The translations under genes and the position numbers were made by a program. Source: an uncultured Sulfuricurvum sp. (lineage in GTDB: Bacteria; Campylobacterota; Campylobacteria; Campylobacterales; Sulfurimonadaceae). From it: a DNA stretch of 15,327 bases. Below, in pieces: positions 14,749 through 15,327 of the stretch. The stretch spans positions 1 through 15,327 of the forward strand of contig NZ_CALDDG010000003.1 in assembly GCF_937936435.1 (NCBI RefSeq), in the 5' to 3' direction. Each line of letters begins with the position of its first letter. Within the stretch, counting starts at the first letter, position 1. Under the pieces are notes generated by a model. That model saw only the letters and a list, made by a program, of their open reading frames with translations. It was not told the DNA's origin and made no database searches.

Positions 14749-14777
14749 AACATTGGAATGTTTGGCAAAATATAAGG

Positions 14778-14783
14778 TATAGT
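14778..14783 (+). promoter_or_regulatory. Possible -10 box of gltA
   Basis: TATAGT, with a second candidate TATAAG at 14771-14776, lies about 30 nt before the GTG start in the 63-bp nhaA-gltA spacer. No clear -35 is visible. It would allow gltA to be transcribed separately from nhaA. Confidence 0.4.
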
Positions 14784-14811
14784 AACACCATATGTCTTAG
14801 GAGATGTTTCT

Positions 14812-15327
14812 GTGGATACCGTCACTCTTACCGATAACCGAACCGATAAAAGCTATACGTTTTCGATACTGCATCCCAGTGTCGGTCCGGACGTTATCGA
14901 TTTGCGGACACTGTACAAAGAGAGCGGGATGTTTACCTACGATCCCGGATTTACTTCGACGGCAAGCTGTAGTTCCTCGATCACCTACATCGACGGTGAG
15001 AAAGGGGAATTGCGCTATCGCGGATATGATATCAGCGATTTGGCCACCAAAAAAAGCTATCTCGATGTTTGCTATCTGCTGCTTATGGGACATCTGCCGA
15101 ATGAAAAAGAGCGGGCAGAGTTCGATGTCGAACTGCGTAAACGCTCTTTTATCCATGAAGGGCTCAAACGGCTATTCGACGCATTTCCCGACAAAGCTCA
15201 TCCGATGGCGATGATGGCATCGGCCGTTTCGGCGCTTTCGACATTTTATTTCGAACACCTGAATGTTCAAACAAAAGAAGATGCGCAAATCATGGCACGG
15301 CGTATTATCGCCAAAATACCGACTTTG
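14812..15327 (+). CDS. gltA: Citrate synthase, 5' part
   Basis: This is the first 172 codons of type II citrate synthase, which condenses oxaloacetate and acetyl-CoA to citrate. Translation from the GTG at 14812 begins MDTVTLTDNRTDKSYTFSIL. It then shows the family blocks PGFTSTASCSSSITYIDGEKG, LRYRGYDISDLA and YLLLMGHLP, and a later HPMAMMASAVSALSTFY block. The GTG is supported by AGGAG at 14799-14803 with 8-nt spacing. The catalytic His and Asp residues lie beyond the window end, so completeness cannot be judged. Citrate synthase beside a ferredoxin-type 2-oxoglutarate oxidoreductase is in keeping with a TCA cycle that can run in both senses; that is inference. Confidence 0.96.
   Translation, partial: MDTVTLTDNRTDKSYTFSILHPSVGPDVIDLRTLYKESGMFTYDPGFTSTASCSSSITYIDGEKGELRYRGYDISDLATKKSYLDVCYLLLMGHLPNEKERAEFDVELRKRSFIHEGLKRLFDAFPDKAHPMAMMASAVSALSTFYFEHLNVQTKEDAQIMARRIIAKIPTL

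Noticed and set aside
1..15327. CRISPR arrays, tRNA or rRNA genes, integrases and transposases
   Set aside because: None was found on either strand; no regularly spaced repeats and no cloverleaf with a T-arm were seen.

Overview
The window looks like chromosomal DNA of a Campylobacterota (Epsilonproteobacteria) chemolithoautotroph of the Sulfuricurvum/Sulfurimonas type. I infer this from the four-subunit 2-oxoglutarate:acceptor oxidoreductase in the order oorD-oorA-oorB-oorC, its pairing with sucCD and citrate synthase, and the style of the proteins. No 16S gene or species marker is present, so the genus is an inference.

Region 1 (2-4464, + strand) is a TCA/reverse-TCA block: the 3' part of sucC, then sucD, a 228-bp structured intergenic stretch, and oorDABC. 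Tight spacing and TAATG overlaps suggest translational coupling. Succinyl-CoA synthetase makes or uses succinyl-CoA, and Oor interconverts succinyl-CoA and 2-oxoglutarate with a low-potential electron carrier. A hairpin terminator follows oorC.

Region 2 (4528-4864, + strand) is rnpB, the RNase P RNA, with a clear TATAAT box and a perfect 9-bp closing helix.

Region 3 (about 4870-7800) is a strikingly AT-rich accessory insert directly downstream of rnpB. It holds two consecutive + strand genes. The first encodes a Cys-rich, solenoid-like protein with four C-terminal membrane helices. The second encodes a protein with two membrane helices, a long coiled coil and a C-terminal Mrr-type PD-(D/E)xK nuclease domain. 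This membrane-bound pair is the best candidate in the window for an undescribed system, possibly a defence system. A short, uncertain coiled-coil ORF (7819-8079, - strand) and non-coding DNA follow.

Region 4 (8298-13447, - strand) is concerned with poly-N-acetylglucosamine exopolysaccharide: an EAL-HDOD protein, then pgaB (deacetylase/hydrolase), pgaC (glycosyltransferase) and pgaD (small membrane partner). No pgaA porin is in the window. A candidate promoter with an 11-bp-spaced direct repeat lies before pgaB.

Region 5 (13585-15327, + strand) carries nhaA (Na+/H+ antiporter) and the 5' part of gltA (citrate synthase), which starts with GTG and runs off the window end.
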